Positions 10,693-22,449 are shown, counted from the first letter of the stretch. The stretch: 64,000 bases of DNA from Campanula takesimana (GCA_026119855.1 JAOWBW010000563.1:786343-850342); one strand, 5' to 3'. Made by a program: numbers and translations. Notes: generated by a model not told the origin, from the letters alone.

Positions 10693-11173
10693 ATAATCCC
10701 TTTGTCCCGCTTTAAGGTTCTTATTTTTCTTTTTAGTTTGTCCCAATTTAAGGTTCTTACTTTACTTAGAATGGAAAATTGGACCCACTTGTCATTCTCA
10801 CAACAAAAACTCCTTACCCACTTTCTCTTTCCTACTTTACTTTTCACACTCACCACATTTACTTTTTCTTAATCTACATGTAAATAAAGTCAAACTAAAA
10901 ACTGGATTTCGAATCGCTGCACCAATGCCTTAGCTGCACCGCTGCACCGATGTGAAAATTGTACAATGTTTTGTAAAACTTTTTCTAGCTAATGTAAAAC
11001 GTGTACTTGCAAATGTAAAATGTTTTTCAAGAGCTAACTGATTTCGGTCGTTTTTACGTTGTGTAATGCACTAAAAACATTGTGTAAAAAACATTTTACA
11101 TACGTTGTGCAACTTTTATTAGGTGCAGCGGTTCCATACCCCTGAAAACTTTAAATTGAGACGGAGGGAGTAC
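10693..11173. mobile_element. Stowaway-like MITE with a nested insertion
   Basis: The ends TATCCC/CCCTTTGTCCCGCTTTAAGG and, inverted, TACTCCCTCCGTCTCAATTTAA bracket about 480 bp. Between about 10905 and 11145 lies a second inverted pair (GAATCGCTGCACC / GGTGCAGCGGTTC), which looks like a younger element inside the MITE. Confidence 0.55.
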
Positions 11174-11321
11174 TATTTCCAAAGATTTGCCCTTGTACAG
11201 CAAGCACCCTCATTCATTAGTAGGAAACACAATGCAATCGTGTAATACCTATTTCCCGCAGTCCTCACTGATCAGCTCTGGTTTTCTAGAAGCAGGCACA
11301 CGAACCGAGGTCCGCCACACG

Positions 11322-11660
11322 CATGGGCGGATCTTATGTGTAAATAGGGGGTACACGTGCACCCGATCAACCCAATTTTTTTAACTAAAAAAAAACTTTT
11401 TTTTTTTTTTACTACGTGCACCCCCAAAAAAAATTAATTAGAGTGGTAATTTAACTAGAAGGGATGTGAACTTAGTAAAAGGAAAAGTTAACAAGTTATT
11501 TAGTGTAAATTGTGTACTTGTTTTCTTTTATGAGACAATTGTTTTGAACTTATATACTTAATTATGTACTTGAATATAATTACGTTTTAAAAAATTTTGG
11601 TATGGAGTTATTTAGTGTAAATTGTGCACCCGGTGGTTGAAAATCCTAGATCCGCCACTG
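11322..11660. mobile_element. hAT-type MITE (339 bp)
   Basis: A perfect 8-bp target duplication GCCACACG flanks it (11314-11321 and 11661-11668). The inverted ends are CATGGGCGGATCTTA on the left and CAGTGGCGGATCTAG on the right. Eight-base duplications and a CAGTGGCGG-like terminus are typical of hAT elements. There is no coding capacity. The flanks join into a continuous C-rich sequence when the element is removed. Confidence 0.8.
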
Positions 11661-11973
11661 GCCACACGCCACCACCATACCGCCGTCGTTCTCTCTCCTC
11701 TATTACCAGAAACGCCACAATCATCATCAACCCTGATCTCAATCCCAACCAACCTTATCTATACTTGAATGGTTGTTCGATCAATATGTACTCCCTCCGT
11801 CCCAGTAGAAGAAGCTTCACCATTTTGAGAATGCACAAAAATTAAGAAAAGTGATGAGTGGGAAATGGGTTGTGAGAGGGAAGAAGTAAGTGGGTATGAC
11901 AAGTGGGACCCATAATTTAAATGTGTAAGGGGGAAAAGTTAGTGTGTATGACAAGTGGGAACCACAATTTATG

Positions 11974-12222
11974 TACTCCCTCCGCCCCACCTCACTTGAC
12001 ACCCAAGAGGTGGGCACAATAACTAAGGAAAATGAATAAAATAAGGAAAATGTGTGGTAGAAAATGAAAAGAGAGAATTAGTGGGGTAAATAGTAGTGTT
12101 AGTTGAATAAATTGAGTGGTGAGAAATGAAGAGAGAGAATGAGTGGTGGGGTAGGGTGAATATAAAATTATAAAAAGTAAGCTATTTTGGGAAGTGTCAA
12201 GTGAGCTGGGTCGGAGGGAGTA
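11974..12222. mobile_element. Stowaway-like MITE
   Basis: Inverted ends TACTCCCTCCGCCCCACCTC and TACTCCCTCCGACCCAGCTC enclose 249 bp. A partial second copy abuts it on the left (11786-11970). Confidence 0.7.
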
Positions 12223-12224
12223 TT

Positions 12225-12773
12225 TTTTTTTTTTGGTACAACTGGAAATAAAACAAAGCAGGGCAAAGAAAACTAAAGTCTGGTAGTGGTGGCTCTTATG
12301 AAGTCAGCCACCAAGAGTTCCTTAATTTCTTCATTGGGTGAAGCCATATGCACAAAGGGAAGATCTTGGTTAGCTCCCATGTTTGCAAGATAGTCGGCGC
12401 AAAAGTTTCCTTCTCGGAGAGTATGCTGGATGAAACAGTTTGCAGCACTAAGTAAGGCTTTGATATCTCCCATTAGCGCTGCAAGGGGATGGTTCTCATC
12501 CGATGGGCCTTCAAGAAGTTTAACCGCAGCCAAAGAATCTGTCTCGAAACTCACATTGGCATATCCTAGGCCTTTCAAGATTTCCAAACCCACAAGGATG
12601 GCGTGGAGCTCAGCTTCCAGAGTTGTGCAATTTTCGAGTCTTCCGTAGTAGCCTCCAATCCAATATCCTCTTCTACCATACCGCATAATGACACCGAAAC
12701 CACACTTGCGGCCTCCATCTTGAACACTACCATCCGTGTTTGCTTTAATCACACCTGCAGATGGAGGAGACCA
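12225..12773 (-). pseudogene. 5'-truncated LINE tail encoding RNase H
   Basis: On the minus strand, from Trp at 12773, the frame encodes a plant RNase H-like (RVT_3) domain: WSPPSAGVIKANTDGS, LEAELHAILVG, FETDSLAAVKLLEG, LREGNFCADYLANMG. The acidic active-site residues (D of NTDGS, E of AEL, D of ETDS, D of CADYL) are all present. It stops at 12273. About 37 bp later a poly-A run on the same strand (12225-12236) precedes the MITE end. A poly-A tail and 5' truncation fit a LINE insertion into the MITE flank. Residues upstream of the Trp come from adjoining repeat sequence. RNase H in such elements removes the RNA strand during target-primed reverse transcription. Confidence 0.6.
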
Positions 12774-12895
12774 CGATATACATAGTGAAAAAGTGAGAGG
12801 AAGTATGTGAGAGGAAAAAGTGAGTGGGGATGACAAGTGGGGCTTAAATTTATGGACAATGATATACATAGTGAAAACACAAAGGGAAAACTCAT

Positions 12896-12998
12896 AGTGA
12901 AACACTCTAATCCATTGGATGAGTTTTTAGCAGTGGGGTCCACAAAGATTTATTACAATCCAACAGATTACAGTGTTTCGCTATGAGTATCCCCTTTG
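12896..12998. repeat. Short inverted repeat
   Basis: The left arm aaactcatagtgaaacactctaa… pairs with the right arm …cagtgtttcgctatgagtatcc, about 30 bp each around a 40-bp spacer. It is a hairpin-forming, MITE-like remnant. Confidence 0.5.
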
Positions 12999-13084
12999 AG
13001 TTTTCACTATACATATCATTATCTTAAATTTATAACCATTTTAGGAAAGGTGAAGCAATCAACGGGACATCCATATTTGGGTAA

Positions 13085-13843
13085 GGCCTATCATCCTTTT
13101 AACCCCTCCTACTATAGTGAAGTTCCGCTTTTAACCATCGTTGTTGTTTTTTTAGCAGTTTTAACCACTCTACTATAGTTACGCACTCATGTTAACTTTA
13201 CCTCTTAACGACATCCAAAAAATCTAACTTTCGTTAATAAAACTTAACGAAACATAACCCAACCCCACCCCACCCCACACTGTAATGCCGCCTTAATCCC
13301 ACCCCGGCAATACTCTCATTGTCGAAAAAAAGGGAACCTTCTTATGCCTCCAAAAGATGTGGACTCACAAGCTATGTTGAAACATATAATGAACAATACT
13401 CATATGAATTACAGAAAAGCAGCACATTTCCCAGAATTTGGGGTTTTAGCAAAGAGTACTTATATGAGCTCAATGTAATTGAAAATAAGGCAAAAAAAAT
13501 AAAAATAAAAAATAATAATAAAGGACAGAAAGGAAAGATGAAGCTCTACAGAATAATCAAAATTTTAGACATATTTTGGTATTTCTATTTAATTTGACCT
13601 TTTTGACAATGAGGGTGTTGCTGGGTCGGAGACTAGAGGCGGCATCACAGATTGGGGTGGTTTTGGATTAGGTTTCGTTAAGTTTAATTAACGAAAGTTA
13701 TTTTTTTTAGATGTCGTTAGGGGGTAAGGTTAACATGAGTGCGTAACTATAGTAGAGTGGTTAAAACTGCTAAAAAAACAACAACGATGGTTAAAAGCGG
13801 AGCTTCACTATAGTACGAGGGGTTAAAAGGGGTTTTTTATTTT
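13085..13843. mobile_element. Foldback / long-TIR element upstream of the aconitase copy
   Basis: The arms at 13095-13331 and about 13597-13830 are about 235 bp each, inverted and roughly 85-90% identical by eye. They start CCTTTTAACCCC and include CACTATAGT, CCATCGTTGTTG and TTTCGTTAA. The 9-bp direct repeat TTTGGGTAA at 13076-13084 and 13844-13852 is a candidate target duplication, which would point to a Mutator-like element. The 265-bp centre has no recognisable gene. Confidence 0.7.
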
Positions 13844-13867
13844 TTTGGGTAATAAGTGAAACTTCAA

Positions 13868-15274
13868 ATGGGAATGAGGGAGTATATAAATGGCGTCTAC
13901 TCCTCCACTCTCCTCAGGAGAGCAGCGGCAGCCTCGTCTTCTTCTAAACACGCCACTTCCAGACTCCCGTCTTCTCCGTCCTCGCCCTTTTCTTCTGTCC
14001 CCAAACCCGTTCCGCCGCCGCCGCCGTTGTTAGAAAACCAAACCCGATCGTTCAGCTTTGCTTCCGCTTTTCGCTCTGTTCGTAGCTCTGTCCCGCGGTG
14101 GAGCCACGGTGTTGATTGGAATTCTCCGGCCAGTCTGACCACTCAGATCAGAACTACATCGCCTGTTCTCAGTTGATTGATTCTCCAGAACGACGATTTG
14201 AATACCTATTTATTTATTTTCCCGCCCGAAGTTCTGAAAAAGTCCACATAATTCAAAATTCTATTCGGTAGACTAAGCTTCCATTACTCTTAAGCGCCCT
14301 GGTCTATTTGTTTGGGATGAACAGATGAATTTGACCTTTGAAAAAACAATTTGGAAATATTTTGTTTGTTTGATTTAAAGCAGTGAGTACTTTATTTTAT
14401 ATGCTGAGGATATAGTTTAAAATTCAACTTCTCTGCATTGGATTATCTAATAATTTTCATGAAAATCGTGATTTGAGAAGAAAAGTGTTTTTATTCTATT
14501 TGTTTGCCAATCTTTGCTTTGACGTTGTAATACTTAGGTGTTGATGTGATTCTTTTGACTTGTGAAAAGCCAACTGATTGCATATTGGTGTATGTACAGC
14601 GTCCGAGAATGTTTTCAAGGGGATTCTGACCAGTCTCCCCAAGCCCGGAGGTGGCGAGTTTGGAAAGCTCTATAGTTTGCCAGCTCTGAATGACCCAAGA
14701 GTCGGTAATTTTCTTATGATACACTTTGTAATTTCACAACTTTGTCATTTGTATCTATTCGACTTTCTAGGACTTAGTAGCCAGTCTTTTGTGTGCAAGA
14801 GGCAATCATATCTCTGTGCAAGAGGCAATCATCTCCCTTTGAAATTAGTTTTGGTCGTTGAACAATATATTTTATTTGATCTTTAAAGAAAACTATTTAT
14901 GCTATTATTTTCACAATTTAATTTCTGCTACTTATCATTACAGAAAAGCTGCCATATTCTATAAGAATACTTCTTGAATCGGCCATCCGTAATTGTGACA
15001 ACTTCCAAGTCACTAAGGAAAATGTTGAAAGATTATTGACTGGGAGAAATCTGCCCCAAAGTTGGTTGAGATTCCATTCAAGCCGGCCCGTGTTCTCTTG
15101 CAGGTATCTATCATCTTCTTGAAGTTGAATGGATAATGCAATTACTGAGGACTTTTATGAATAGTTTTGTTTATTGTCCAGGATTTTACTGGTGTTCCAG
15201 CGGTGGTTGACCTTGCTTGTATGCGTGATGCAATGAACAAACTTGGCAGCGACTCTAACAAGATTAATCCTTTG
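13868..15274 (+). pseudogene. Aconitate hydratase, 5' part (broken)
   Basis: Aconitase interconverts citrate and isocitrate with a [4Fe-4S] cluster, in the mitochondrial TCA cycle and in the cytosol. Exon 1 (to 14171) encodes a Ser/Arg-rich mitochondrial presequence ending SVPRWSHGVDWNSPASLTTQ. Exon 2 (14600-14704) has FKGILTSLPKPGGGEFGK and SLPALNDPR. Exon 3 (14944-15103) has KLPYSIRILLESAIRNCDNF. Exon 4 (15182-15274) has DFTGVPAVVDLACMRDAMNK. Exon 3 is one nucleotide short near 15026 (GTTGAAAGATT), which shifts the frame before the conserved WE…PFKPARVLLQ stretch. The expected Met before YSSTLLRR reads GTC; the nearest in-frame ATGs belong to repeat-derived sequence. After exon 4 the next expected exons are absent and LTR sequences follow. 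The 3' part resumes at 20225. Confidence 0.85.
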
Positions 15275-15612
15275 GTAATTATTTTATGCCCGAGCTTAAG
15301 ATTTCTTTGCATCAGGGCAGCTTTTTTTCTCAAATGTTATGGGTTATGTTAACTGTAGGAGGGTCGTCCTACGGAGTTGTATTGGGGTTTTATGATGAGG
15401 TAGAAGAGTATTCTAGGTAGGGAGGCGTTACACGGATCACCGGAGAGTGATAGAGAGGAGGAGCGAGAATAGGAACTAGAAGGGTTCCGGGGAGAGACAA
15501 GTACTGCGGAACTCGGTTTCGTAGAGAGAGAAATTATGTGGTATGGTATAATCAGCCCATCATCCCACAAATGAGTCCCTTATGGGGTATTTATAGTGAA
15601 TAGGAAGTAAGC

Positions 15613-16120
15613 TGATGTAAAAGAGTTGCAACGGAATTAAAATAAAAATAACCGGATAGGCAATTAATCGAATCAACGAATTAATTGACCCAATTCGAAT
15701 CCACGAATTAGGGTTTGGCAAGAACAACAACAATAATGATGAAGCTCTTGAAGAAACGAAGGAATCCACCTTCCACAAAACCAACAATGGTTTCTAGGGT
15801 TTAACCCACAAGGTTGCAAATTTGCAATTGAATAACAAGATGAATGAATAATGTTTACAAACCCTAAAATAGGTTTTATACTCCCAAAAACGAAAGCAAC
15901 AAAAATACCAAAAATACCCTAAATTGTTTAATTAAACCGAAAACAAAAACTGGGAAAATTCCTGGCCGGACAAGCAAGCGGGCGCTCGCACTAGACCAAG
16001 CGGGCGCATGGTGTGAATCAGACGATCGGCCAAATTTCACCGAGGTAAGCGGGCGCTTGGGTGAGGTCGAGCGGGCGCCTGGCTGGTGGCAGGCTATTTG
16101 GCGGAACATGTGCTACATCA
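15613..16120 (-). repeat. 3' LTR of the gag-only element
   Basis: 508 bp, a direct copy of 18004-18508. It carries a GC-rich block with four spaced copies of AGCGGGCGC(T/C)-like motifs at 15970-16080. Confidence 0.9.
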
Positions 16121-16238
16121 TGCACCCCCTCTTCAAAATGATTCGTCCCGGAATCATGTACCATAAAAGAACATCTCGTGGCCATCGGTGCTCTAGGAAT
16201 GGAAAGTGTAACGCCATGCTCGGACTTCCCTTTGTCGA

Positions 16239-17972
16239 TCAGCCGTCCCTTCGTCTTAGGCAATGAACCTGAAACAAAAATTTTAGGAATGCAAAGGAAC
16301 TAAGATGTGTGCCTTTTTTCTTGCACCCATCATTCGCTATGTCCGTCAATGGGTACAACGCAAATCTACGTCCATGCTTAACCAATCGGATCACATTAGT
16401 ACGCCCACAATGCAGAGAACCCACATCAAAATGCCACGGCCTACCAAGCAATAGTTGACAAGCGCTCATATCCACAACATCGCATGTAATCACATCCTTA
16501 TATTTGCCAATTGAAAAAGGAATGATACATTGTTTTGTTACCTTCACAGAACCAGTAGCATTGATCCATCCAACGATATACGGAGACGGGTGGTTACCCA
16601 CCTCGAGCTTGAGCTTATTGACCAAACCTCGTGCCACCAAGTTCTCACTGCTGCCACTATCAATAATAATGCGAACCGCCGTATCATTTACCGTACCCTT
16701 TGTTCGAAAAATATTATGACGGGCAAGATCAAACTCCGCCGCGGGAGTAGTCAACTTACGAACCACACACGCGGTATGCTCGTCTCCATCGTCATCCTCC
16801 TCATTAGGATCATAAACCTCCTCGCAATCACCGGTATCATCATCAGCATCTTCTCGAGCCACCACATGAATATTCTTGCGAAGGGGACAACTACTAGAAA
16901 TATGTCCTGTCTGCCCACATTTAAAGCACTTGGTGCCATAGTTTTTGGCATAGGGGTTATCCTTCTGTTGACCACCAGTAGTAGGGGCCGTTGTCGGGGC
17001 GGGGGTCACATGTTTACCATCATCATTCTTAGAACCCGCAGCTGCAGTTTGTGTATTATTCGTAGCAGGAAAAGTCACAGAAGGTTGACTCTTGCTACTA
17101 TCCGAAGTGCCCTCTCCAAATTTTCTATATGGGGCCGGGGAACGAAACGTAGAGGACAACTGGTTTTCCACCTTTTTCGCCCTAGTGATGGTTTCACTGA
17201 GTGAGTGGGTAAAAAATAAGTCTACCTGATTTTGGATGGGAGGATGAAGACCTTCGATGAATCGTGCGACTTGCAGAGATTCTGTTTCATTCACATCCGT
17301 GCGGGCAGAACGGGCATAAAAATCGCGAGCATATTCATCAACTGTCCGGTTACCCTGTTTACACTTTAAAAATTGACGATAAATTTCATGATCAAAATCG
17401 TCGGGTAGAAAACGGTCTTTCAGTGCAGTCTTCATATCTATCCAACGACGAATCGGTGGCCAATTGTTACGAATTCGCTCTCTCGTCACTTGCGTCCACC
17501 ACGCAGAAGCACCCCCACGTAATTTATAGGCAACATAAGGAACCTTACGATCCTCCTCAGTTTGCATTAAATCAAAGAATTTTTCAACTTCAGAAAGCCA
17601 ATCCATAAAATCTTCAGTATTCAACTCACCAGAGAAAAAAGGAATGTCAGCCCGAATCTTGGGTCTTTGATCTGCAGGAGGTACTACCCTGGCCTCATAA
17701 AAACCACCATCTCAGAAATTCCCTTGAACCGGATCTTCGCGGCGGAGGCGTTCCCCACGAGGATCTACCCGATTTCTAGGGTTTTCGTTGTCACGCCCAC
17801 TAAGACCATTCGCTAATACTGCCAGAAGTTCAGTATGACGAGTTGCTGCTTCTTGTGACGCGGTAGTAGTTGCTTGTACTAGTTGCGCCTGAGATTCAGA
17901 AAGTTGTCGCATACTGTCTTGCATACTGGTTGTCAAAGCGGCGATAAGGTCCTTGATATCATCGTTGGCCAT
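16239..17972 (-). pseudogene. gag-protease polyprotein (one in-frame stop)
   Basis: The first Met is at 17972 (MANDDIKDL), 20 bp after the PBS. A Gln/Thr-rich N-terminus is followed by an in-frame TGA at 17712-17714 in an otherwise open frame. Then come the gag core (YKLRGGASAWWTQV, DRFLPDDFDHEIYRQFLKCK, GLHPPIQNQV), a CCHC zinc knuckle (CFKCGQTGHISSSC), an acidic linker and an aspartic protease (IIDSGSSENLV and LLLGRPW). The frame ends at 16239, just before the polypurine tract. Gag forms the particle, the knuckle binds RNA, and the protease matures gag. With a single stop codon, this copy was functional recently. Confidence 0.85.
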
Positions 17973-17991
17973 TGTCCAAGGATCGTCCTTT

Positions 17992-18001
17992 TCTGATACC
18001 A
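17992..18001 (-). promoter_or_regulatory. Primer binding site (initiator tRNA-Met)
   Basis: The minus strand reads TGGTATCAGA two bases after the LTR end TTTTACATCA. This is the start of the common iMet PBS TGGTATCAGAGC; the match ends after 10 bases. Confidence 0.8.
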
Positions 18002-18003
18002 AT

Positions 18004-18508
18004 TGATGTAAAAGAGTTGCAACGGAATTAAAATAAAAATAACCGGATAGGCAATTAATCGAATCAACGAATTAATTGACCCAATTCGAATCCACGAATT
18101 AGGGTTTGGCAAGAACAACAACAATAATGATGAAGCTCTTGAAGAAACAAAGGAATCCACCTTCCACAAAGCCAACAATGGTTTCTAGGGTTTAACCCAC
18201 AAGGTTGCAAAGTTGCAATTGAATAACAAGATGAATGAATATGAATAATGTTTACAAACCCTAAAATATGTTTTATACTCCCAAAAACGAAAGCAACAAA
18301 AATACCTTAAATTGTTTAATTAAACCGAAAACAAAAACTGGGAAAATTCCTGGCCGGACAAGCAAGCGGGAGCTCGCATTAGACCAAGCGGGCGCTTGGT
18401 GTGAATCAGACGATCGGCCAAATTTCACCGAGGTAAGCGGGCGCTTGGGTGAGGTCGAGCGGGCGCCTGGCTGGCGGCAGGCTATTTGGCGGAACATGTG
18501 CTACATCA
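18004..18508 (-). repeat. 5' LTR of the gag-only element
   Basis: 505 bp. It differs from 15613-16120 by about ten base changes and two short indels. Confidence 0.9.
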
Positions 18509-19013
18509 TAAGCACTTCAAGGTGTGATGACCATCCCGCAGTTCTCCCTTTTAAACCCAACTAGGCCACGTGTAACCCTACGATTGGGCCACGTGGCGAT
18601 CTTCCTATTCTAGCCTCCAATCCACAACTCCTCGGCGATCCCAATGGATAGAAGACTTCCCCGACCTTGTCTAATCGTGGGAAGTATTTAAACGATACTA
18701 ACCCACATATAGCGGTAGAGAAAGGTGCATCCGTGGGACATATATGTACCCGCGGGAGAGATAGATGAATCCGCGGGAGAGAAAGGTGTGTATCCACGAG
18801 ACAAGAATGTAACCGCGGGAGAGAAGGAGACAACGCTCGTGGGAATGACCGGACGCGGGAAAAGGGGGACACGTGCGAGGCACGTACGCACTACATATGC
18901 GGAACATGTATATCCTACATTAGTCTAAACGAACCAAGAAGTGAATAGTCTCTCTCTAGAATACACACACGTTTAAAAACACTCTAGTCCTCAACCAGAA
19001 AACCCTCAAAAGA

Positions 19014-19643
19014 TGTTGGCTAATACAAAATTAGTTTGCTGGTGTTGGACTAGGTGTTGTTAACACTTCGGATAACACTACTGTGTGTGTGTTCTATACA
19101 AGTGCAGTTTTTGGCTTGGGAATTGTGTATTTCACTTTGGTCCAGCCTTGCACTATATATAGGCGTCCAAAACTTGGAGCCTACTCCTTGTTGCACGAAA
19201 TCCCCCACTTGGTTGAGTTGAGATCATGTTTCCTACCCTTTAGCTCCAAGTAGATAATGTTTCCTACTTTGTAGGAACCACCTCATTTTCCACATGTGCC
19301 GTGCATCACTTCCTTGTGCCTTTGTGCTTCCAGCCCTTGTACTCTTCATGCTCAGCAAGTCAAGTTTGAATGGGTCTTCAGCCACGTTTTCTTCTTCTTC
19401 AAAAGTTACGCATAAATCTTCATTTATGCATAATTTTTCCTTCAACTAACCCCTTATTTGTAGCTCCATCATTTTGATCAACCTTTAATAATTCTTTGGA
19501 CCTACAATTCACATTAATCTTGCAGAAAATATTAAACATTAATATCCAATAATTTTGTGAATAAATGATGAAACTATTACAAATCCGGTCTGGGGTAACA
19601 CTGTTGGTAGCACTTGTGGTAGCACCACATTTCTGCACTGACA
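19014..19643 (-). repeat. Copia-type 3' LTR with polypurine tract
   Basis: On the minus strand it begins TGTCAGTGCAG at 19643 and ends GCCAACA at 19014. The purine tract AAGGGGGAGAT directly precedes it (19644-19656), as in copia elements. A TATATATAG box lies at about 19155. The internal part is cut off by 19700, so only the end of the element remains. Confidence 0.6.
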
Positions 19644-19689
19644 ATCTCCCCCTTAGTTTCACATTTCTTCACAAAATAAATATGTGATG

Positions 19690-20224
19690 TTTCTGCACCT
19701 CCGCCTCGCCCCTTTCCCATCCCACCCCACCCCCCAAAAAAAAAAAAATAAAAAAATAAAAAAATTCTTTTCACTCATATTAAAATTATTTTTGAACACC
19801 TCCCACACCCCTACTAGCCCCACCACCCACCCACCTCCACCCTACCCCACCATCCATCCACCCACCCTCATATGAAAATATTTTCCGGAAAACATTTTCC
19901 TTAGATTTACCAAACAACCAAAAGCATTTTCCGGAAAACATTTTCATTTTCCGGAAAATGTTTCCCCCCAAACAAACGGGAGCTTTATTGTGATATTATG
20001 GAAAATGTTTGGAAAAATTCTGGGAAAGCTTTGGTCATTGGAAATCTGATTGTTCTTGTTAATGTGTTTCTGTTTATTTCACTTTGCTGCTCATCAGTAT
20101 CACTTTTAGTATCAAGTTATGCATGGATTAAAAGTTCACTTGAACACTCACACTCCTATAATGACAGTTTTCTGCTGTTACATAGCAATGAACCTATATG
20201 TATATGGACTTCTTGTTAATGCAG
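19690..20224. other. Harbinger-like fragment and intron-like sequence
   Basis: At 19690-19985 is a C-rich, poly-A-containing piece with ATTTTCCGGAAAACATTTTC repeats, ending CCAAACAAACGGGAGC. It is the same family as the complete element at 36726-37369. The rest to 20224 looks like intron sequence before an aconitase exon. Confidence 0.5.
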
Positions 20225-21852
20225 TGGGTTGCAGAAGTACTTGAATGAGCAAGGATTCAACATTGTTGGATATGGCTGCACAACGTTAACATGTATTGGA
20301 AATTCCGGAGATCTTGATGAATCAGTTGGTACTGCAATCTCAGAAAATGGTATGTTTGTATTCTTCTCTTTTCTTTGCAAAGATATCATGTTTTATTTAA
20401 CTCCATTCTGGGCTTCTGGCTTAAGCTTGCAGTCTCTGGTTTATGCATAGTCTTCAGTATGACCAAATCTATTGTTAATATGTTTCTATTCTTGTACTAT
20501 TTGGCAGACATCGTTGCATCTGCTGTTCTTTCTGGAAACCGAAACTTTGAGGGACGTGTTCACCCATTGACAAGAGCAAACTACCTTGCATCGCCTCCTC
20601 TAGTTGTTGCTTATGCCCTTGCTGGCACGGTATGTACTCTAGTTTTACTGGCACTCGTTTTGGGTGAGATTATGTCATTCTGGCATCCCAATGTCAGTTT
20701 ATAACTGTTGCACTATAAGTCATGCTTTGTACGTTCTGCCACTAGGCTTCTTAATACCTTTTACAACCAGTCATTGGAGGCATAAGTCCCCCCACCCCCC
20801 ACCCCAACCCAAAACACACACACACAAAAAAACCCAGATGATTTCTAGGGCGATCCGGTCCTGTTTTCTCTTGCATCATAATTTGCAGCATCTTCTGGTA
20901 AACAGTGTAAGATTAAGATATGCCAATACTGTTTCCCAGGTTGACATTGATTTTGAGAAGGATCCTATTGGAGTGGGAAAGGACGGTAAGAATGTCTATT
21001 TGAGAGATATCTGGCCAAGTACCGAAGAAGTTGCAGAGGTAAGCAATCTTAAGCTAGCTAGACAATCAACCGAAAGTTCATCACATGAACTGAAGAAAGT
21101 ATTAACTTTGATTATACATTGTAGGCTGTTCAATCAAGCGTACTACCCGCTATGTTCAAGAGTACTTATGAATCTATCACAAAAGGAAATCCAATGTAGA
21201 ATCAACTTTCCGTCCCAAAAGCCAAGCTCTACTCATGAGACCCAAATTCTACTTACATTCACGAGCCTCCATACTTCAAGAACATGACCATGGACCCACC
21301 TGGACCCCATGGTGTGAAGGACGCCTTTTGTTTGCTCAACTTTGGTGACAGTATTACAACCGATCACATCTCACCAGCAGGAAGCATTCACAAGGATAGC
21401 CCGGCTGCAAGGTTTCTTCTTGACTGTGGAGTTGACCGGAAAGACTTCAACTCTTATGGAAGTCGGAGGGGTGACGATGAGATTATGGCAAGGGGTACTT
21501 TTGCGAATATCCGCCTTGTTAACAAGCTCTTAAACGGAGAAGTGTGCCCCAAAACATTACATATTCCCAATGGGGAAAAACTTTCTGTGCTTGATGCAGC
21601 AACAGTGAGTTCCCACCACCTTTGACATTGTAAATTGTTCATTTTTTTTTTTTACTGATTCTATTTGAATTATCTGCCACTTTCAGAGGTACAAGGAAGC
21701 TGGGCAGGATACTATTGTCTTGGCCGGAGCGGAGTATGGAAGTGGAAGCTCCAGAGATTGGGCGGCAAAGGGCCTTATGTTGTTGGTAAGTCATTAACAC
21801 AATTCTCACAAGAGGTCACACTCCCCACACAAGCACAAACTGAAAATGTAAA

Positions 21853-22107
21853 TACTCCCTCCGTAAAGTTAGTCTCATTTCATTTTTGAACACAAGTGAA
21901 CTTTGACCAAACATTAATGTCAATTCAGTCTAATCATTAAACTGAAGTTCTAAATGTTGTTATTGTTAAATCACTTAATGATTTATGAATGGCAATTTTT
22001 TTGGAATTTCACTAGGATGGTTAGATTGACATTAATGTTTCGTCAAAGTTTACTTATGTTTAACATCAAAAACCTAATGACACTCTCTTTTTGGAACGGA
22101 GGTAGTA
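21853..22107. mobile_element. Stowaway-like MITE in an aconitase intron
   Basis: Ends TACTCCCTCCGTAAAGTTAG and, inverted, TACTACCTCCGTTCCAAAAA, 255 bp, with arms repeating tttgacc/aatgtcaa segments. Confidence 0.65.
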
Positions 22108-22449
22108 GGAACGTTATAACTCTATTCTATTTGAATTGACTTTTGGTAAATTCATTTGAATATATGCAACAGGGTGTTAAAGCAGTGATTGCTAAAAGCT
22201 TTGAGAGAATCCACCGCAGTAGTTTGGTAGGAATGGGTATCATACCACTTTGTTTCAAGGCTGGTGAGGATGCAGATACACTACATTTAACCGGTCATGA
22301 GCGGTACACAATTGACCTCCCGAGCAATATCAGTGAGATCAAGCCTGGTCAAGATGTTACAGTCAAAACAGACACCGGAAAGTCATTCATCTGTACAGCC
22401 CGCTTTGACACACAGGTACATTCCACTTCTGTTATCATCCAATAAATTT

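Larger units (their letters stand above)
15613..18508 (-). mobile_element. Non-autonomous Ty3/gypsy-type element with gag-protease only
   Basis: Two 505-508-bp LTRs (15613-16120 and 18004-18508, starting TGATGTAGCACATG and ending TTTTACATCA) and the perfect 5-bp duplication TAAGC (15608-15612, 18509-18513) define it. The PBS matches initiator tRNA-Met. The polypurine tract GAAGAGGGGGTGCA lies next to the 3' LTR at 16121-16134. The 1.9-kb internal region codes only for gag, a zinc knuckle and protease; RT, RNase H and integrase are absent. By eye the LTRs differ at about ten sites, so the insertion is fairly recent. It would depend on pol from another element. Confidence 0.9.
15354..18919 (-). 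mobile_element. Solo LTR, interrupted by a nested element
   Basis: The segments 15354-15612 and 18514-18919 form one sequence when the nested retrotransposon is removed. Its ends are TGTAGGA and TCCTACA, and a TATA-like CTATAAATAC lies on the minus strand at about 15585. Flanks are TTAAC and TTAGT, an imperfect duplication. About 665 bp in total, with no internal domain. It lies in what was an aconitase intron or deletion point. Confidence 0.45.

Noticed and set aside
16530..17204. 224-codon plus-strand frame in the gag-only element
   Set aside because: It is antisense to a gag-protease frame with clear domains, and its own sequence shows no known motif.
18561..18907. Several overlapping frames with SRGYT/PRG-type repeats
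   Set aside because: They come from a short imperfect tandem repeat (CCGCGGGAGAGA-like) in LTR sequence and occur in more than one frame.
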